Shown here: positions 16,688 through 25,625 of the stretch, in pieces
How the letters are laid out: every line of letters starts with the position of its first letter
Position numbering within the stretch: the first letter of the stretch is position 1
Source: Granulosicoccus sp.
GTDB taxonomy: Bacteria > Pseudomonadota > Gammaproteobacteria > Granulosicoccales > Granulosicoccaceae
NCBI GenBank assembly: GCA_023301795.1
Contig: JALZVU010000151.1
Coordinates: 1-37,784 of the forward strand
Length of the DNA: 37,784 nt
Direction of reading: 5' to 3'
Program-made: the position numbers and the translations under genes
Notes under the pieces: model-generated
The model's input: only the letters and a program-made list of their open reading frames with translations
Told to the model about the DNA's origin: nothing
Databases searched by the model: none

Positions 16688-17620
16688 CTACGTGCGCCGC
16701 GCACCGTGATACAGATTAACCACGTGGCGGGCTTCGGCAAAAAACAACCATCGCTCAACAAATACACCTGCATAGGCACTTATTGCCGCCAGCACCAGAG
16801 TACCCAAACCAACATTTCCCAAAAGGCCTGTCACTAGCACTATAGGCAACACAAAGGCCAGCCCAATACTGATAAATCGAAGCCAGATCAACTTTGCTCT
16901 GGCTACCTGAAACCCGAATTCCTTGGTATGAAATGTATCGCTGGCATGGCCCACATCAAGCAGCTTCACCGTTGCTCTGGTAAACCCTAATGCCGTATTG
17001 ATACTGGGCCCAGCGGGTTGTCCTATCCAATAGTAATAAACAATTTTAACGAGTGCTGCCACCACAAGAATCACCGACGCCAGCCCTAGCAAACGACCCA
17101 CATCCAATCCTTGCTGAGCAAACATCACAGCCAGAATAAGCGCACCCACAAGCAAACCCAGGAGCACATAGTTAACCGGCGTGAGCGGCGTATGCCATTG
17201 GCGAATGGTTTTCAACGAAGCATAAATCATAGCCGTGCATACCAGAATGACAAGCGCCATCACCGCCATGAGAACAGCGAAAAAAGCAGTAGTTGTTGAG
17301 TTACCGGTAAAAAATTCAAACGCAAGCCAGATAATACTTACCGGATAGAACAACACGGCAAACACCGCCTCACGTGATAGCCATGATGTTTTAAAGCGCG
17401 TAAACGAGCGCCATGCGTTTTTGGGATTGGCCAGATGAAACGTGGATGAAATGAGGCCAGCAGTGACAAGCACAAGCCCCACGATGCCCATTGAGGTAAT
17501 TTGATCAGGGCTGATAGAACCAGAAAGATTAGCCAGATTCGCAAAAGCCAGAATAAACAGCAGACCGTATCCGGCACCTGCAGTCACCGTAAAAAAGATG
17601 ACAGAAATAGCCGGGTGCAT
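16688..17620 (-). CDS. soeC: Sulfite dehydrogenase membrane anchor, DmsC/NrfD-type
   Basis: A 310-residue protein with about eight transmembrane helices. The start HPAISVIFFTVTAGAGYGL and the segment STFHLANPKNAWRSFTRFKTSW are typical of the DmsC-type anchor family, which takes up or donates electrons at a quinone site and holds a molybdoenzyme on the inner membrane. The ATG overlaps the soeB stop (TAATG at 17618-17622). Order A-B-C and the subtype of the catalytic subunit identify it as SoeC, the quinone-reducing subunit. It differs from NrfD in length and helix number as far as can be judged by eye. Confidence 0.8.
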   Translation of the reverse strand: MHPAISVIFFTVTAGAGYGLLFILAFANLANLSGSISPDQITSMGIVGLVLVTAGLISSTFHLANPKNAWRSFTRFKTSWLSREAVFAVLFYPVSIIWLAFEFFTGNSTTTAFFAVLMAVMALVILVCTAMIYASLKTIRQWHTPLTPVNYVLLGLLVGALILAVMFAQQGLDVGRLLGLASVILVVAALVKIVYYYWIGQPAGPSINTALGFTRATVKLLDVGHASDTFHTKEFGFQVARAKLIWLRFISIGLAFVLPIVLVTGLLGNVGLGTLVLAAISAYAGVFVERWLFFAEARHVVNLYHGARRT

Positions 17621-18345
17621 TAGCGCGCCCCCTTGCCAAGATCATTGAACGCATCTTTCTGGCGCTTCATCCATTTTCCAATGAGTGATGCACTAGAGCC
17701 ACCTTCTTTCTTTTCAACAGTCGGTGCTGGCGGACGCTGGCGAGGTGGCAGGTATTTGTTGACAGGGTTATAACCAACTTCAGGCATCATTGAATAGCCG
17801 CTGCGCTCACGCACCAACGTGCTCACTTGTGAGTTGGGGTCGTCAAAGTCTCCAAAAAACCGCGCGCTCGTTGGACACGTCATGACACAAACCGGCTTCC
17901 GTTCTTCCTTGGGCAAGTTCTCGTCATAGATACGATCAACACACAGCGTGCATTTCTTCATCACGCCCTGATCTTCGTCCAGCTCACGAGCACCGTACGG
18001 ACAAGCCCATGCACATAGATTACAGCCCATGCATTTGCTTTGATCTACCAGCACAATGCCGTCCTCTTCGCGCTTGTACGACGCACCCGTGGGGCAAACT
18101 GTAACGCACGCTGCATCATCACAATGCATGCATGACATAGGCGCGTTTACAGTCTTGTTGTTCGGATATTCGTCTACTTCATAGTGGCGAATGCGATTGA
18201 ACCAGACACCACTTGGCTGCTCGCCGTAGGGGTCGTAATCGGTTAACGGGCCAGTAGTACCCGACGTATTCCACTGCTTACAGGCAACGGCGCACGCGTG
18301 ACAACCCACGCAAGTATCAAGATCAATGACCAGACCGAGCTTCAT
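17620..18345 (-). CDS. soeB: Sulfite dehydrogenase iron-sulfur subunit (four-cluster ferredoxin)
   Basis: A 241-residue protein of the DmsB/NrfC type. Four sets of cysteines for four [4Fe-4S] clusters are seen: CVGCHACAVACK (15-26), CMHCDDAACVTVCPTG, CMGCNLCAWACPYG and, split, CTLC with CVMTCPTS. It wires electrons from the molybdenum site of SoeA to the membrane anchor. There is no Tat or Sec signal, so the complex faces the cytosol. The ATG overlaps the soeA stop (ATGA at 18342-18345) and its stop overlaps the soeC start, giving a fully coupled three-gene unit. The last 40 residues are charged and rich in proline and lysine, with no cluster motif. Confidence 0.85.
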   Translation of the reverse strand: MKLGLVIDLDTCVGCHACAVACKQWNTSGTTGPLTDYDPYGEQPSGVWFNRIRHYEVDEYPNNKTVNAPMSCMHCDDAACVTVCPTGASYKREEDGIVLVDQSKCMGCNLCAWACPYGARELDEDQGVMKKCTLCVDRIYDENLPKEERKPVCVMTCPTSARFFGDFDDPNSQVSTLVRERSGYSMMPEVGYNPVNKYLPPRQRPPAPTVEKKEGGSSASLIGKWMKRQKDAFNDLGKGAR

Positions 18346-21260
18346 CGCTTGTCTCCGCTGTTAAGGTGTCCGCGCTTTAGTGCGTCCTCCATAGATCGTT
18401 CCAGATTTATGGGGGTATGAGTGTGGTACGTCAGCGTTTCAGCCGACGCTTTCATACCAGGCAATCGCTTGATGGTATCGAACTCTGGGTAGGTGCCTGT
18501 CTCGCCCGGCGCCGCCAGATAGACATTCACTTTCAAGTCGTACCACGCCGCCTGACCTGTTACCGGATCAGAATTAGTTAATCCGCGCTCGCCTTCTTTG
18601 GGGGGTAGCAATTCAGATATCAGGTGATTGACCAGAAAGCCCTTCTGCGACTCGGGAGCATCTTTCGAAAGACCCCAGGCCCCGCTTTGCTTACCAATGG
18701 CATTCCATGTCCAAACGGTGTCAGGGTTGCAGCCTTCCATTAGTTTCAGCTGGCAGCGGATCTTGCCATGATGGCTCTCTACCCATACCCACGAGAGATC
18801 AGGAATGCCCATCTGCTCACCACGCTCACGGTTCATGTACAGATAGTTTTGCGCCATGATTTGACGTAGCCATGCGTTCTGGGAATCCCAGGAGTGATAC
18901 ATGAACATGGGCCGCTGATTAATCGCGTGAAAACCGTATTTGTCGTTATCAACGCGCTGTTCTTCCAACGGCACATACCAGTCTGGCAACGGATCAAAAT
19001 ACTTCACCAGACGCTCCTTGTCTTCGTCATGGGTTGGTAGAGGCCCGTCATACAGCCCTTGACCCGCCAGACGAAACTTCTGCAACACCTCGGAATACAG
19101 CTCCATGACAATGGGGCCGCTGTGCCCATTAAAGCCAACACTCTTGGCCCATTCCAGATAATCCTTGTTGGCAAAGCGATAGTAGTGTTGTTCAGGCGGT
19201 AACTTGTGTTCGAAAAAGCAATCGTTATCCATGTAGGCTTGCCACTGATCCTGATTGGGCGCACCCACCATGTGCTCATCACCGTTCTCACCACGCCAGC
19301 CAGCGAGAAAACCAATACCCGGAGCCTTCTCAAAGTTCGTGATGAAGTCTTTGTAATCGCTGAATTTAGCGGAACCATCAGGCTTGGTCAGCGCTGGAAA
19401 TTTAAGGCGTGACCCGATGTCCACCAGCACCTCCTGCCAGGCACGAACATCACGGTCTATTTCAATCACTGGCTGACGGATGGAATCACAGGCTGCGTGT
19501 GGCTCAGAGATAGGCCTGTCGAGCATGGAGATGGTGTCGAAACGCTCGAGAAAAGTAGTGTCAGGTAAAACAAGATCCGAGAAGTTAACCATTTCAGAGT
19601 GAAACGCATCGCTGGTGACAATGAACGGCAACTTGTAGTCGCCATGCTCATCTTTCTCGCGCAGCATGTCCTGAATTTCAGCAGTGTTCATGCTGGAATT
19701 CCATGCCATGTTAGCCATGAACAGAATTAGCGTGTCAATAGGATAAGGGTCACCCTTAACCGCATTGTTGATAACCATGTGCATCATGCCGTGAGCAGCA
19801 ATCGGCGCCTCCCACGAGTAGGCTTTGTCGATACGCAGTGGCTCACCATTGTCATCTACCACCAGATCCTCAGGCCCCATGGGAAAACCCAACGGAGGAG
19901 ACGCCAGCGGGGTGTTCGGTGCCATCGCCTTCGCAGGCTTTATTGGCGGCGCTATATGTTTGGGAAACGGCGGCTTGGCCAGGTGCGATCCGGGGCAGTC
20001 CACAGCACCCAGCATTATTTGCAGCAAATGAATTGAACGGCACGTCTGAAACCCGTTGGAATGGGCAGAGATGCCGCGCATGGCGTGCATGGCCACGGGC
20101 CGACCAATAAATTTATCGTGCTTACGCCCCGTCCAGTCTGTCCATGGCGTATCGATAGTGATGGTTTCCTTGAACGCCACATGCGCCATTTCCAGCGCCA
20201 GGCGTTCGATTGTTGCAGCATCAATACCGACGGTACCGGCAACCGCCTCTGGTGCGTACTCGTCACTCAGGTATTTCTCAGCCAACAGCGTCATCACGGT
20301 TTTAACGTTGACCCCGTCTACCTCAAAATCCCCAAATAACGCTGCTTCAATGTCATCGTTGTGGGCTGAATCGTTCCAGCTGGCTGTGCTATCAGTGGCC
20401 TGATCCCAGATCAGTAGCTCACCTTCCTCATCACGCAGCAACAAGCCATCTTTAGACGTACCTGGTGCATTGATGACCAGTTGTGTTGAATTGGTGTAGC
20501 GAGTCAGGAAATCCCAATCGAACTGCTCGTTCTTAAGCAACACATGGGCAAACGACAATGCCAGCAATCCATCAGTGCCCGGACGGATGCCAATCCATTC
20601 ATCGGCAATGGCCTGATAACCAGTACGCACCGGATTGATGGCAACAAACTTGGCACCGCGACGCTTGAGTTTTTCCAGACCAATCTTTATCGGGTTTGAT
20701 GCGTGATCTTCAGCAACACCCCACAGCATAAAATACTTGGCGTGGTCCCAATCCGGATCACCAAACTCCCAGAACGACTGGCCAGTCATGTAAAGGCCGC
20801 CAGCGGCCATGTTCACCGAACAGAAACCACCGTGAGCGGCCCAGTTTATGGTGCCAAACTGCGATGCCCAGAAACCTGTCAGAGCCTGCATCTGGTCACG
20901 ACCCGTGAAAAAAGCCAGACGCTTGGGGTCTGTTTCACGAATTCGGCGCAGGCGCTCGGTAAGTAACTCCAGCGCCTTGTCCCACGAAATGGGCTCAAAT
21001 TCGCCTGCCCCACGCTCGGTTCCGGGCTTTCGCACCAGCGGCTGGGTTAGCTTGGCCGGAGACTTCTGCTTCATGATGCCCGCGTTACCTTTCGCGCAGA
21101 GCACACCTTTATTAACCGGATGCTTGGGGTTACCCTGAATGAAGCGTATTTCGTTGCCTTCCAGCGTCACTTTTATGCCACAGCGACAGGCGCACATGTA
21201 GCAAGTGGTAGTTTTGACCGTTTGCTGGTCATGATTTTCGAATTCTGGCAGTGCTGACAT
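18342..21260 (-). CDS. soeA: Cytoplasmic sulfite dehydrogenase molybdopterin subunit
   Basis: A 972-residue member of the DMSO-reductase family. The N-terminal [4Fe-4S] site is C20, C23, C27 and C55 (CYMCACRC, then GVLCAKG). Conserved stretches include AFFTGRDQMQALTGFW, HGGFCSVNMAAGG near the molybdenum site, HDKFIGRPVAMHAMRGISAH, MANMAWNSSMNT and DLVLPDTTFLERFD. These match the SoeA subgroup, which oxidises cytosolic sulfite to sulfate and passes electrons to quinone, rather than DmsA or PsrA. The lack of a twin-arginine signal agrees with a cytosolic Soe complex. Other sulfur-oxidation genes (sox, dsr, apr) are not in the window, so sulfite may come from organosulfonate or thiosulfate breakdown encoded elsewhere. 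Identification is by pattern recall and should be confirmed by phylogeny. Confidence 0.82.
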   Translation of the reverse strand: MSALPEFENHDQQTVKTTTCYMCACRCGIKVTLEGNEIRFIQGNPKHPVNKGVLCAKGNAGIMKQKSPAKLTQPLVRKPGTERGAGEFEPISWDKALELLTERLRRIRETDPKRLAFFTGRDQMQALTGFWASQFGTINWAAHGGFCSVNMAAGGLYMTGQSFWEFGDPDWDHAKYFMLWGVAEDHASNPIKIGLEKLKRRGAKFVAINPVRTGYQAIADEWIGIRPGTDGLLALSFAHVLLKNEQFDWDFLTRYTNSTQLVINAPGTSKDGLLLRDEEGELLIWDQATDSTASWNDSAHNDDIEAALFGDFEVDGVNVKTVMTLLAEKYLSDEYAPEAVAGTVGIDAATIERLALEMAHVAFKETITIDTPWTDWTGRKHDKFIGRPVAMHAMRGISAHSNGFQTCRSIHLLQIMLGAVDCPGSHLAKPPFPKHIAPPIKPAKAMAPNTPLASPPLGFPMGPEDLVVDDNGEPLRIDKAYSWEAPIAAHGMMHMVINNAVKGDPYPIDTLILFMANMAWNSSMNTAEIQDMLREKDEHGDYKLPFIVTSDAFHSEMVNFSDLVLPDTTFLERFDTISMLDRPISEPHAACDSIRQPVIEIDRDVRAWQEVLVDIGSRLKFPALTKPDGSAKFSDYKDFITNFEKAPGIGFLAGWRGENGDEHMVGAPNQDQWQAYMDNDCFFEHKLPPEQHYYRFANKDYLEWAKSVGFNGHSGPIVMELYSEVLQKFRLAGQGLYDGPLPTHDEDKERLVKYFDPLPDWYVPLEEQRVDNDKYGFHAINQRPMFMYHSWDSQNAWLRQIMAQNYLYMNRERGEQMGIPDLSWVWVESHHGKIRCQLKLMEGCNPDTVWTWNAIGKQSGAWGLSKDAPESQKGFLVNHLISELLPPKEGERGLTNSDPVTGQAAWYDLKVNVYLAAPGETGTYPEFDTIKRLPGMKASAETLTYHTHTPINLERSMEDALKRGHLNSGDKR

Positions 21261-21570
21261 AGAGTAACGGGTTTCCTGGCGGACTCGACCACGGACAAAA
21301 ATACGACAAGAGAACTATCTGCCGACCATACGAAAAATTCAGTCCGAGCAGTTACTATGGCGATAGGCAGAGGGATAAGCCATTCAAAAATATTTGCTGG
21401 GGTATAAGAAAAATCATCACAGTAGCCATGCGCACGATAACCAGCCTTATGCTGTAACCTCAAAACCATCCACAAGGTTTGCTGGCGGCGGCCGATTTCC
21501 TATAATACCGCCAGCTAGCGCCATTTCGGCCTGCCTACCTTACAACATTCATCTGGAGCATCCACTCACT
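21261..21570. promoter_or_regulatory. Divergent intergenic region between soeA and the NDUFA9-like gene
   Basis: 310 bp with no supported gene. It must hold the soe promoter (leftward) and the promoter of the rightward SDR gene. The only good element I see is TATAAT at 21501-21506, described separately. No clear symmetric operator stands out. Confidence 0.4.
21479..21506 (+). promoter_or_regulatory. Candidate sigma-70 promoter for the NDUFA9-like gene
   Basis: Perfect -10 TATAAT at 21501-21506 with a weak -35 (TTGCTG at 21479-21484, 16-bp spacer). It lies 64 bp upstream of the ATG at 21571. The -10 is strong; the -35 is poor. Confidence 0.4.
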
Positions 21571-22518
21571 ATGTCTACTCGTCGCGTTACCTTGCTGGGC
21601 GGTTCCGGATTTGTCGGTTCCCAGCTAACCTACCGCCTGGCAGAAGACTTTGACGAGGTTGTTCTTCTGACTCGCCGAGCAAGCCGCGTGCGCAGATTGA
21701 GAACCCTGGTCAATGTCACGATCAAGGAGGTCAATGTTCACGACGCTGATGCACTCAACAAGGCATTAGCAGGCTCTGATGTGGTCATTAATCTCGTTGG
21801 CATCCTGAACGAAGGTGGCAACAAGGATGAGAGCAGCTTTCGCAATGCACACCTGGGCCTTACTGAAAAAGTACTTGAAGCCTGCAAGCTCAACGCTATT
21901 CCCCGCTACCTGCACATGAGTGCACTCAACGCTGATACTGAAAAAGGTTCCAGCGAGTATCTGCGAACCAAAGGCATGGCTGAGGATATGGTGAAAGGCG
22001 CATCGCCCGATCTGAACTGGACAATCTTTCAGCCGTCCATCATTTTTGGTGAGCACGACGCTTTCTTCAATCGATTCGCCAGCTTGCTGCGCATGCTGCC
22101 TGTTTTTCCATTGGCCGTGCCCGAAGCAAAAATGTCGCCGGTGTTCGTTGGTGATGTCCGTGACGTGATGATCGGTTCTATCAGCGACTCTAGCGCCAAT
22201 GGCGCAACCATTGAACTGTGCGGCCCCAAGGACTACACCCTGAAAGAGCTGGTGGAATACACAGCCGTTGTCGCCGGCATGACTCGCAAAGTCATTGGCC
22301 TGCCCGACTGGGCCTCCAGAATGCAGGCACGCGTTATGGAGTTTGTTCCGGGCAAGCCATTTTCACGAGACAACTACCTGTCATTGCAAACCCCAAGCGT
22401 ATGCTCAGACGGTTGCACTCGACAAACCACATCGCTGGATGCTGTGGTGCCACGCTACCTGGGTGAAGCAGACTGGGCTGGACGTCTTCAAAAGCGACGT
22501 ACTGCTGCTAGACGCTAG
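21571..22518 (+). CDS. NDUFA9-like NAD(P)H-binding SDR (atypical short-chain dehydrogenase)
   Basis: 315 residues from ATG 21571 (MSTRRVTLLGGSGFVGSQL); GGAG at 21555-21558 supports this start although the frame runs upstream. The nucleotide motif GGSGFVG is at residues 10-16, followed by DEVVLLTRRASR, in which arginines suggest NADP. SDVVINLVGIL and YLHMSALNAD match the complex I NDUFA9 subunit group, but the canonical YxxxK is not obvious, as in other atypical SDRs. Bacterial members are often stand-alone and are linked to quinone or respiratory functions by homology only. It is divergent from soeA and 186 bp upstream of the ABC importer. Confidence 0.78.
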   Translation: MSTRRVTLLGGSGFVGSQLTYRLAEDFDEVVLLTRRASRVRRLRTLVNVTIKEVNVHDADALNKALAGSDVVINLVGILNEGGNKDESSFRNAHLGLTEKVLEACKLNAIPRYLHMSALNADTEKGSSEYLRTKGMAEDMVKGASPDLNWTIFQPSIIFGEHDAFFNRFASLLRMLPVFPLAVPEAKMSPVFVGDVRDVMIGSISDSSANGATIELCGPKDYTLKELVEYTAVVAGMTRKVIGLPDWASRMQARVMEFVPGKPFSRDNYLSLQTPSVCSDGCTRQTTSLDAVVPRYLGEADWAGRLQKRRTAARR

Positions 22519-22528
22519 TAGATACACC

Positions 22529-22611
22529 AGCATCACAAATTCATTACCAAGACGCTGCGCAGGGAATAGCGGCAGCGCTCTTGAGTGTCTAGTTTCCACT
22601 AGCATCACAAA
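22529..22611. repeat. 11-bp direct repeat AGCATCACAAA upstream of the ABC transporter
   Basis: AGCATCACAAA occurs at 22529-22539 and again at 22601-22611, 72 bp apart, in the intergenic region before the solute-binding protein gene. The spacing is about seven helical turns, which could suit a regulator binding in tandem, but it may be chance. Confidence 0.3.
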
Positions 22612-22704
22612 CCTGACCAGATAGTCGTGCACAAAATAATCTGATAGACGCTTCAATGCATGTAACGGTAGCGTCCGTGTCTATTGAAACAACTTCAGAT
22701 TATT

Positions 22705-23787
22705 ATGAAAAGGGAACTATTTTTGGACCAGGGAAATAGACAATCTGCAGCTATTAGTTGCAGCAAACGTCAGAGCATCAAACATCTGGCACTGCTAGGT
22801 GCTGCAGCAGGTTTACTGCTGGCGAGCGCCTCTAGCGTTATCGCTGACACCAAGGTTCAGTTCGCCCTTGACTGGAAATTCGAAGGCCCCGCTGCCGGCT
22901 TCTTCGCAGGTATCGATAATGGACACTTCGACAATGAAGGCCTGGATGTAGAGATCTCGCCCGGACAGGGCTCATTGGCTGCTATCCCTAAAGTGGCCAC
23001 CGGTGCTTTCCCTTTTGGCTTTGCCGATATCAATTCACTGGCTCAGTTTCTTGACCAGAACCCCGGCGCACCGGTAACGGCGATCATGATGATCTATGAC
23101 AAACCACCGTTCGCGGTAATTGGTCGCAAATCTCAAGGTATCAACGAACCTAAAGACCTGCAGGGCAAAACTCTGGGAGCACCACCACCTGATGGCGCCT
23201 GGGCACAGTTTCCAGCCTTTGCCTCTGCTGCCGGACTTGACATGGGTGCCATCACTGTTGAGCCTGTGGGCTTCCCTACTCGCGAGCCAATGCTTGCTGA
23301 AGGCAAGGTAGATGCGGTAACCGGATTTTCGTTCTCCTCGTTCCTGAATCTGTTACGGCTGGGTGTCCCTGAAGACGATATTTCCACCATTCTCATGGCA
23401 GATCATGGACTGGAACTCTACGGAAACGCCATCATCGTTAACACCGATTATGCGAGTGCCAACCCAGAGCTGGTCAAGGGCTTTCTTGCAGGCGTTGCGG
23501 CCGGTTGGAACGACGTGTTTGCCGACCCCGCTGCGGGCGCTAAGATGGTAGCGGCTCGTAACCCGGCAGCCGATGTAGAGCTGGAACAAAGGCGTTTACA
23601 ATTGGCTATTGATAACAACATCCGTACCGAGTACACCTTGGCTAATGGTATGGGCGGAATTGATATGGCACGTATGGAGAACGCCATCGAGCAACTCCAG
23701 CAGAACATCGACTTTCAGAAAGCACCCGATATTGCTCTGTACTTTGACAGTAGCTACTTGCCTGAAAACAACTTCACCATCGAGTAG
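22705..23787 (+). CDS. NitT/TauT (NMT1/THI5-like) ABC transporter substrate-binding protein
   Basis: About 360 residues from ATG 22705; an in-frame TTG at 22684 is possible and neither has a good ribosome site. A signal peptide with an unusually long n-region precedes the hydrophobic core LALLGAAAGLLLASASS and a likely cleavage after VIA (before DTKVQF). The mature part follows the NMT1 fold: FALDWKFEGPAAGFFAGI, GTLGAPPPDG-type motif (here KTLGAPPPDGAW), GFPTREPMLAEGKVDA and MADHGLELYGNAI. Such proteins deliver pyrimidines, sulfonates, riboflavin or similar small molecules to the importer. No TPP or FMN riboswitch precedes it, and no catabolic gene adjoins, so the ligand is unknown. Confidence 0.82.
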   Translation: MKRELFLDQGNRQSAAISCSKRQSIKHLALLGAAAGLLLASASSVIADTKVQFALDWKFEGPAAGFFAGIDNGHFDNEGLDVEISPGQGSLAAIPKVATGAFPFGFADINSLAQFLDQNPGAPVTAIMMIYDKPPFAVIGRKSQGINEPKDLQGKTLGAPPPDGAWAQFPAFASAAGLDMGAITVEPVGFPTREPMLAEGKVDAVTGFSFSSFLNLLRLGVPEDDISTILMADHGLELYGNAIIVNTDYASANPELVKGFLAGVAAGWNDVFADPAAGAKMVAARNPAADVELEQRRLQLAIDNNIRTEYTLANGMGGIDMARMENAIEQLQQNIDFQKAPDIALYFDSSYLPENNFTIE

Positions 23788-23886
23788 TTTGTGCGCAAAA
23801 TCGATAACGACCACGCTGCACCGATAACATCCGGTGCAGCGTCATCTGGCGCAAGTGCAACACATACCGACTCAAGCACACAACGC

Positions 23887-24684
23887 ATGGAAAATGCGCT
23901 TATAGATATTCGTGCGGTGAGCCACACGTTTCAAACGGACAGCGGTCCACTGCAAGTGCTAGACAAGCTTGACCTGTCTATTGCTGAAGGTCAGTTTACC
24001 GCTGTAGTGGGCCCTTCAGGTTGTGGCAAATCGACGCTGACAAGACTGGTGGCCGGCCTGCTTAAACCAGACAGCGGCGAGGTCTGGTTGCATGGTGAGC
24101 TTGTAAAAGGCCCTAGAGCTTCCGTGGGCATGGCCTTTCAGAATCCGGTACTACTTGAATGGCGCTCCATTCTTCGCAACGTTATGTTGCCACTGGAGAT
24201 CGTGCCGGAGCGCGTGCCGGCTGCTGAACACGAAGAGCGAGCGCGCTCACTATTATCACTGGTAGGCCTTGAGGGATTCGAAGACAAAAAACCCTCTGAG
24301 CTCTCAGGCGGGATGCGCCAACGCGCATCCTTGTGTCGCGCTCTTATTCACAAGCCTGACGTTATCATCCTTGATGAACCGTTCGGTGCACTGGACGCAT
24401 TCACACGCGAAGATCTGTGGCAGACCATGCACGCCTTACGCGCCACCGAGCCTTTCACAGCCTTGCTCATCACGCACGATCTACGTGAAAGTGTCTTTCT
24501 GGCTGACGAGGTTGTTGTGCTCTCTGACAGACCAGCACGAGCTCAGTACACACTATCGGTGCCGACCAGTAGCCACGAGCGTACTTTGGATGATCTGTAC
24601 ACCACAGAGGCCGTTGAGATGCTTGCCATACTACGACAACAGATTCAGCTAGCCCAAGGCCGGACACCCGCTTCACACTCATGA
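23887..24684 (+). CDS. NitT/TauT-type ABC transporter ATP-binding protein
   Basis: About 265 residues from ATG 23887 (MENALIDIRAVSHTF). A GTG at 23791, three bases after the binding-protein stop, would add 32 residues rich in Ser, Ala and Thr; that extension is unlike the family, but the 99-bp gap left by the shorter start is long for this operon. Walker A is GPSGCGKST, the Q-loop lies in AFQNPVLLEWRS, the signature is LSGGMRQR, Walker B is VIILDEPFGALD and the H-loop is LLITHD. It powers uptake by the adjacent permease. The stop overlaps the permease ATG (ATGA at 24681-24684). Confidence 0.9.
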   Translation: MENALIDIRAVSHTFQTDSGPLQVLDKLDLSIAEGQFTAVVGPSGCGKSTLTRLVAGLLKPDSGEVWLHGELVKGPRASVGMAFQNPVLLEWRSILRNVMLPLEIVPERVPAAEHEERARSLLSLVGLEGFEDKKPSELSGGMRQRASLCRALIHKPDVIILDEPFGALDAFTREDLWQTMHALRATEPFTALLITHDLRESVFLADEVVVLSDRPARAQYTLSVPTSSHERTLDDLYTTEAVEMLAILRQQIQLAQGRTPASHS

Positions 24685-25442
24685 TCATGCGCAAGGTACT
24701 GGTGCCGATATTTGCCATCGTTGTCTTTCTGGTTTTCTGGGAGCTTCTGGTGTGGGTCAATCAATGGCCCAACTACAAAATGGCTTCGCCATCTGATCTG
24801 TGGCCCGCTTATGTCAAGTACGACACCCTGTTTTTCACCTATGGATGGCAAACACTCTGGCGGACCGTAGCCGGTCTGTTATTAGCAGTTGTGCTTGGTA
24901 CAGCGCTGGGCGTTCTAATGGGTGTGTCACGGACAGCGCGTGATGCTCTGTATCCCTTGCTAGTAGGTTTTAACGCGATTCCAAAAGCCACAGTGGTGCC
25001 CATCATGGCGCTGATGTTTGTCGGCCAACATGATCTCAACACCATACTGCTGGCATTCATGATTTCTTTTTTCCCGATTGCCGTGTCGGTATCTATTGGC
25101 CTGAGCACCCTGGAACCTGAGTATCGCGATATTCTGCGAGCACTGGGCGCATCCAAATTAATGATTTTCCGCAAAATTGCTTTGCCTAAAACATTGCCTG
25201 AGTTTTTTGGTGCGCTAAAAGTTTCAGTTACGCTTGCGTTTATTGGCACCAACCTTGTCGAAATCATTGAGCCCCACGGGCGCGGGCTTGGCCATCTGTT
25301 TGATAGCGCCAAAATCAGTTCAGATTATCCGCTGATGTTTGCGGTGCTGATTGTATTGGCGTTAATGGGAATTTTGCTTTACTACGTTGTGGTGGCGCTG
25401 GAACGAATATTTGCCGGATGGGCTGAGCGTGGTGCTGATTAG
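24681..25442 (+). CDS. NitT/TauT-type ABC transporter permease
   Basis: A 253-residue inner-membrane permease with about six helices. The start overlaps the ATPase stop by ATGA. The coupling (EAA-like) loop is seen in EYRDILRALGASKLMIFRKIALPKTLPEFFGALK, at about residues 148-181, with the GAS-x-G-like ALGAS core. The arrangement binding protein, ATPase, permease is complete, so one homodimeric permease is expected. The gene ends 76 bp before a strong terminator. The family covers sulfonate, nitrate, taurine and pyrimidine importers and cannot be narrowed here. Confidence 0.9.
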   Translation: MIMRKVLVPIFAIVVFLVFWELLVWVNQWPNYKMASPSDLWPAYVKYDTLFFTYGWQTLWRTVAGLLLAVVLGTALGVLMGVSRTARDALYPLLVGFNAIPKATVVPIMALMFVGQHDLNTILLAFMISFFPIAVSVSIGLSTLEPEYRDILRALGASKLMIFRKIALPKTLPEFFGALKVSVTLAFIGTNLVEIIEPHGRGLGHLFDSAKISSDYPLMFAVLIVLALMGILLYYVVVALERIFAGWAERGAD

Positions 25443-25518
25443 TAGAGTAAAACTACTGCGTGGCAAGTCGATACATATAAAGCTCTAAGCAAGACTAGGA
25501 GTATTGCTGACTGAAAAC

Positions 25519-25545
25519 AACGCTCCCGCAGGAGCGTTTTTTATT
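25519..25545 (+). terminator. Rho-independent terminator of the ABC transporter operon
   Basis: AACGCTCC (25519-25526) and GGAGCGTT (25531-25538) form a perfect 8-bp stem with a CGCA loop, followed by TTTTATT. It lies 77 bp after the permease stop and 81 bp before the pirin start. Confidence 0.9.
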
Positions 25546-25625
25546 GTTGATGCTCACAAAATGCGTCGTTTTTGCGGATACCTGTATCCTTAGGCGCTAT
25601 CAAAGATCCCTCGGAGCGCCACACC

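Noticed and set aside
22519-22704. TPP riboswitch before the NMT1/THI5-like binding protein gene
   Set aside because: The CTGAGA and ACCTGATCTGG-type conserved blocks are missing; ACCTGACCAG alone is not enough.
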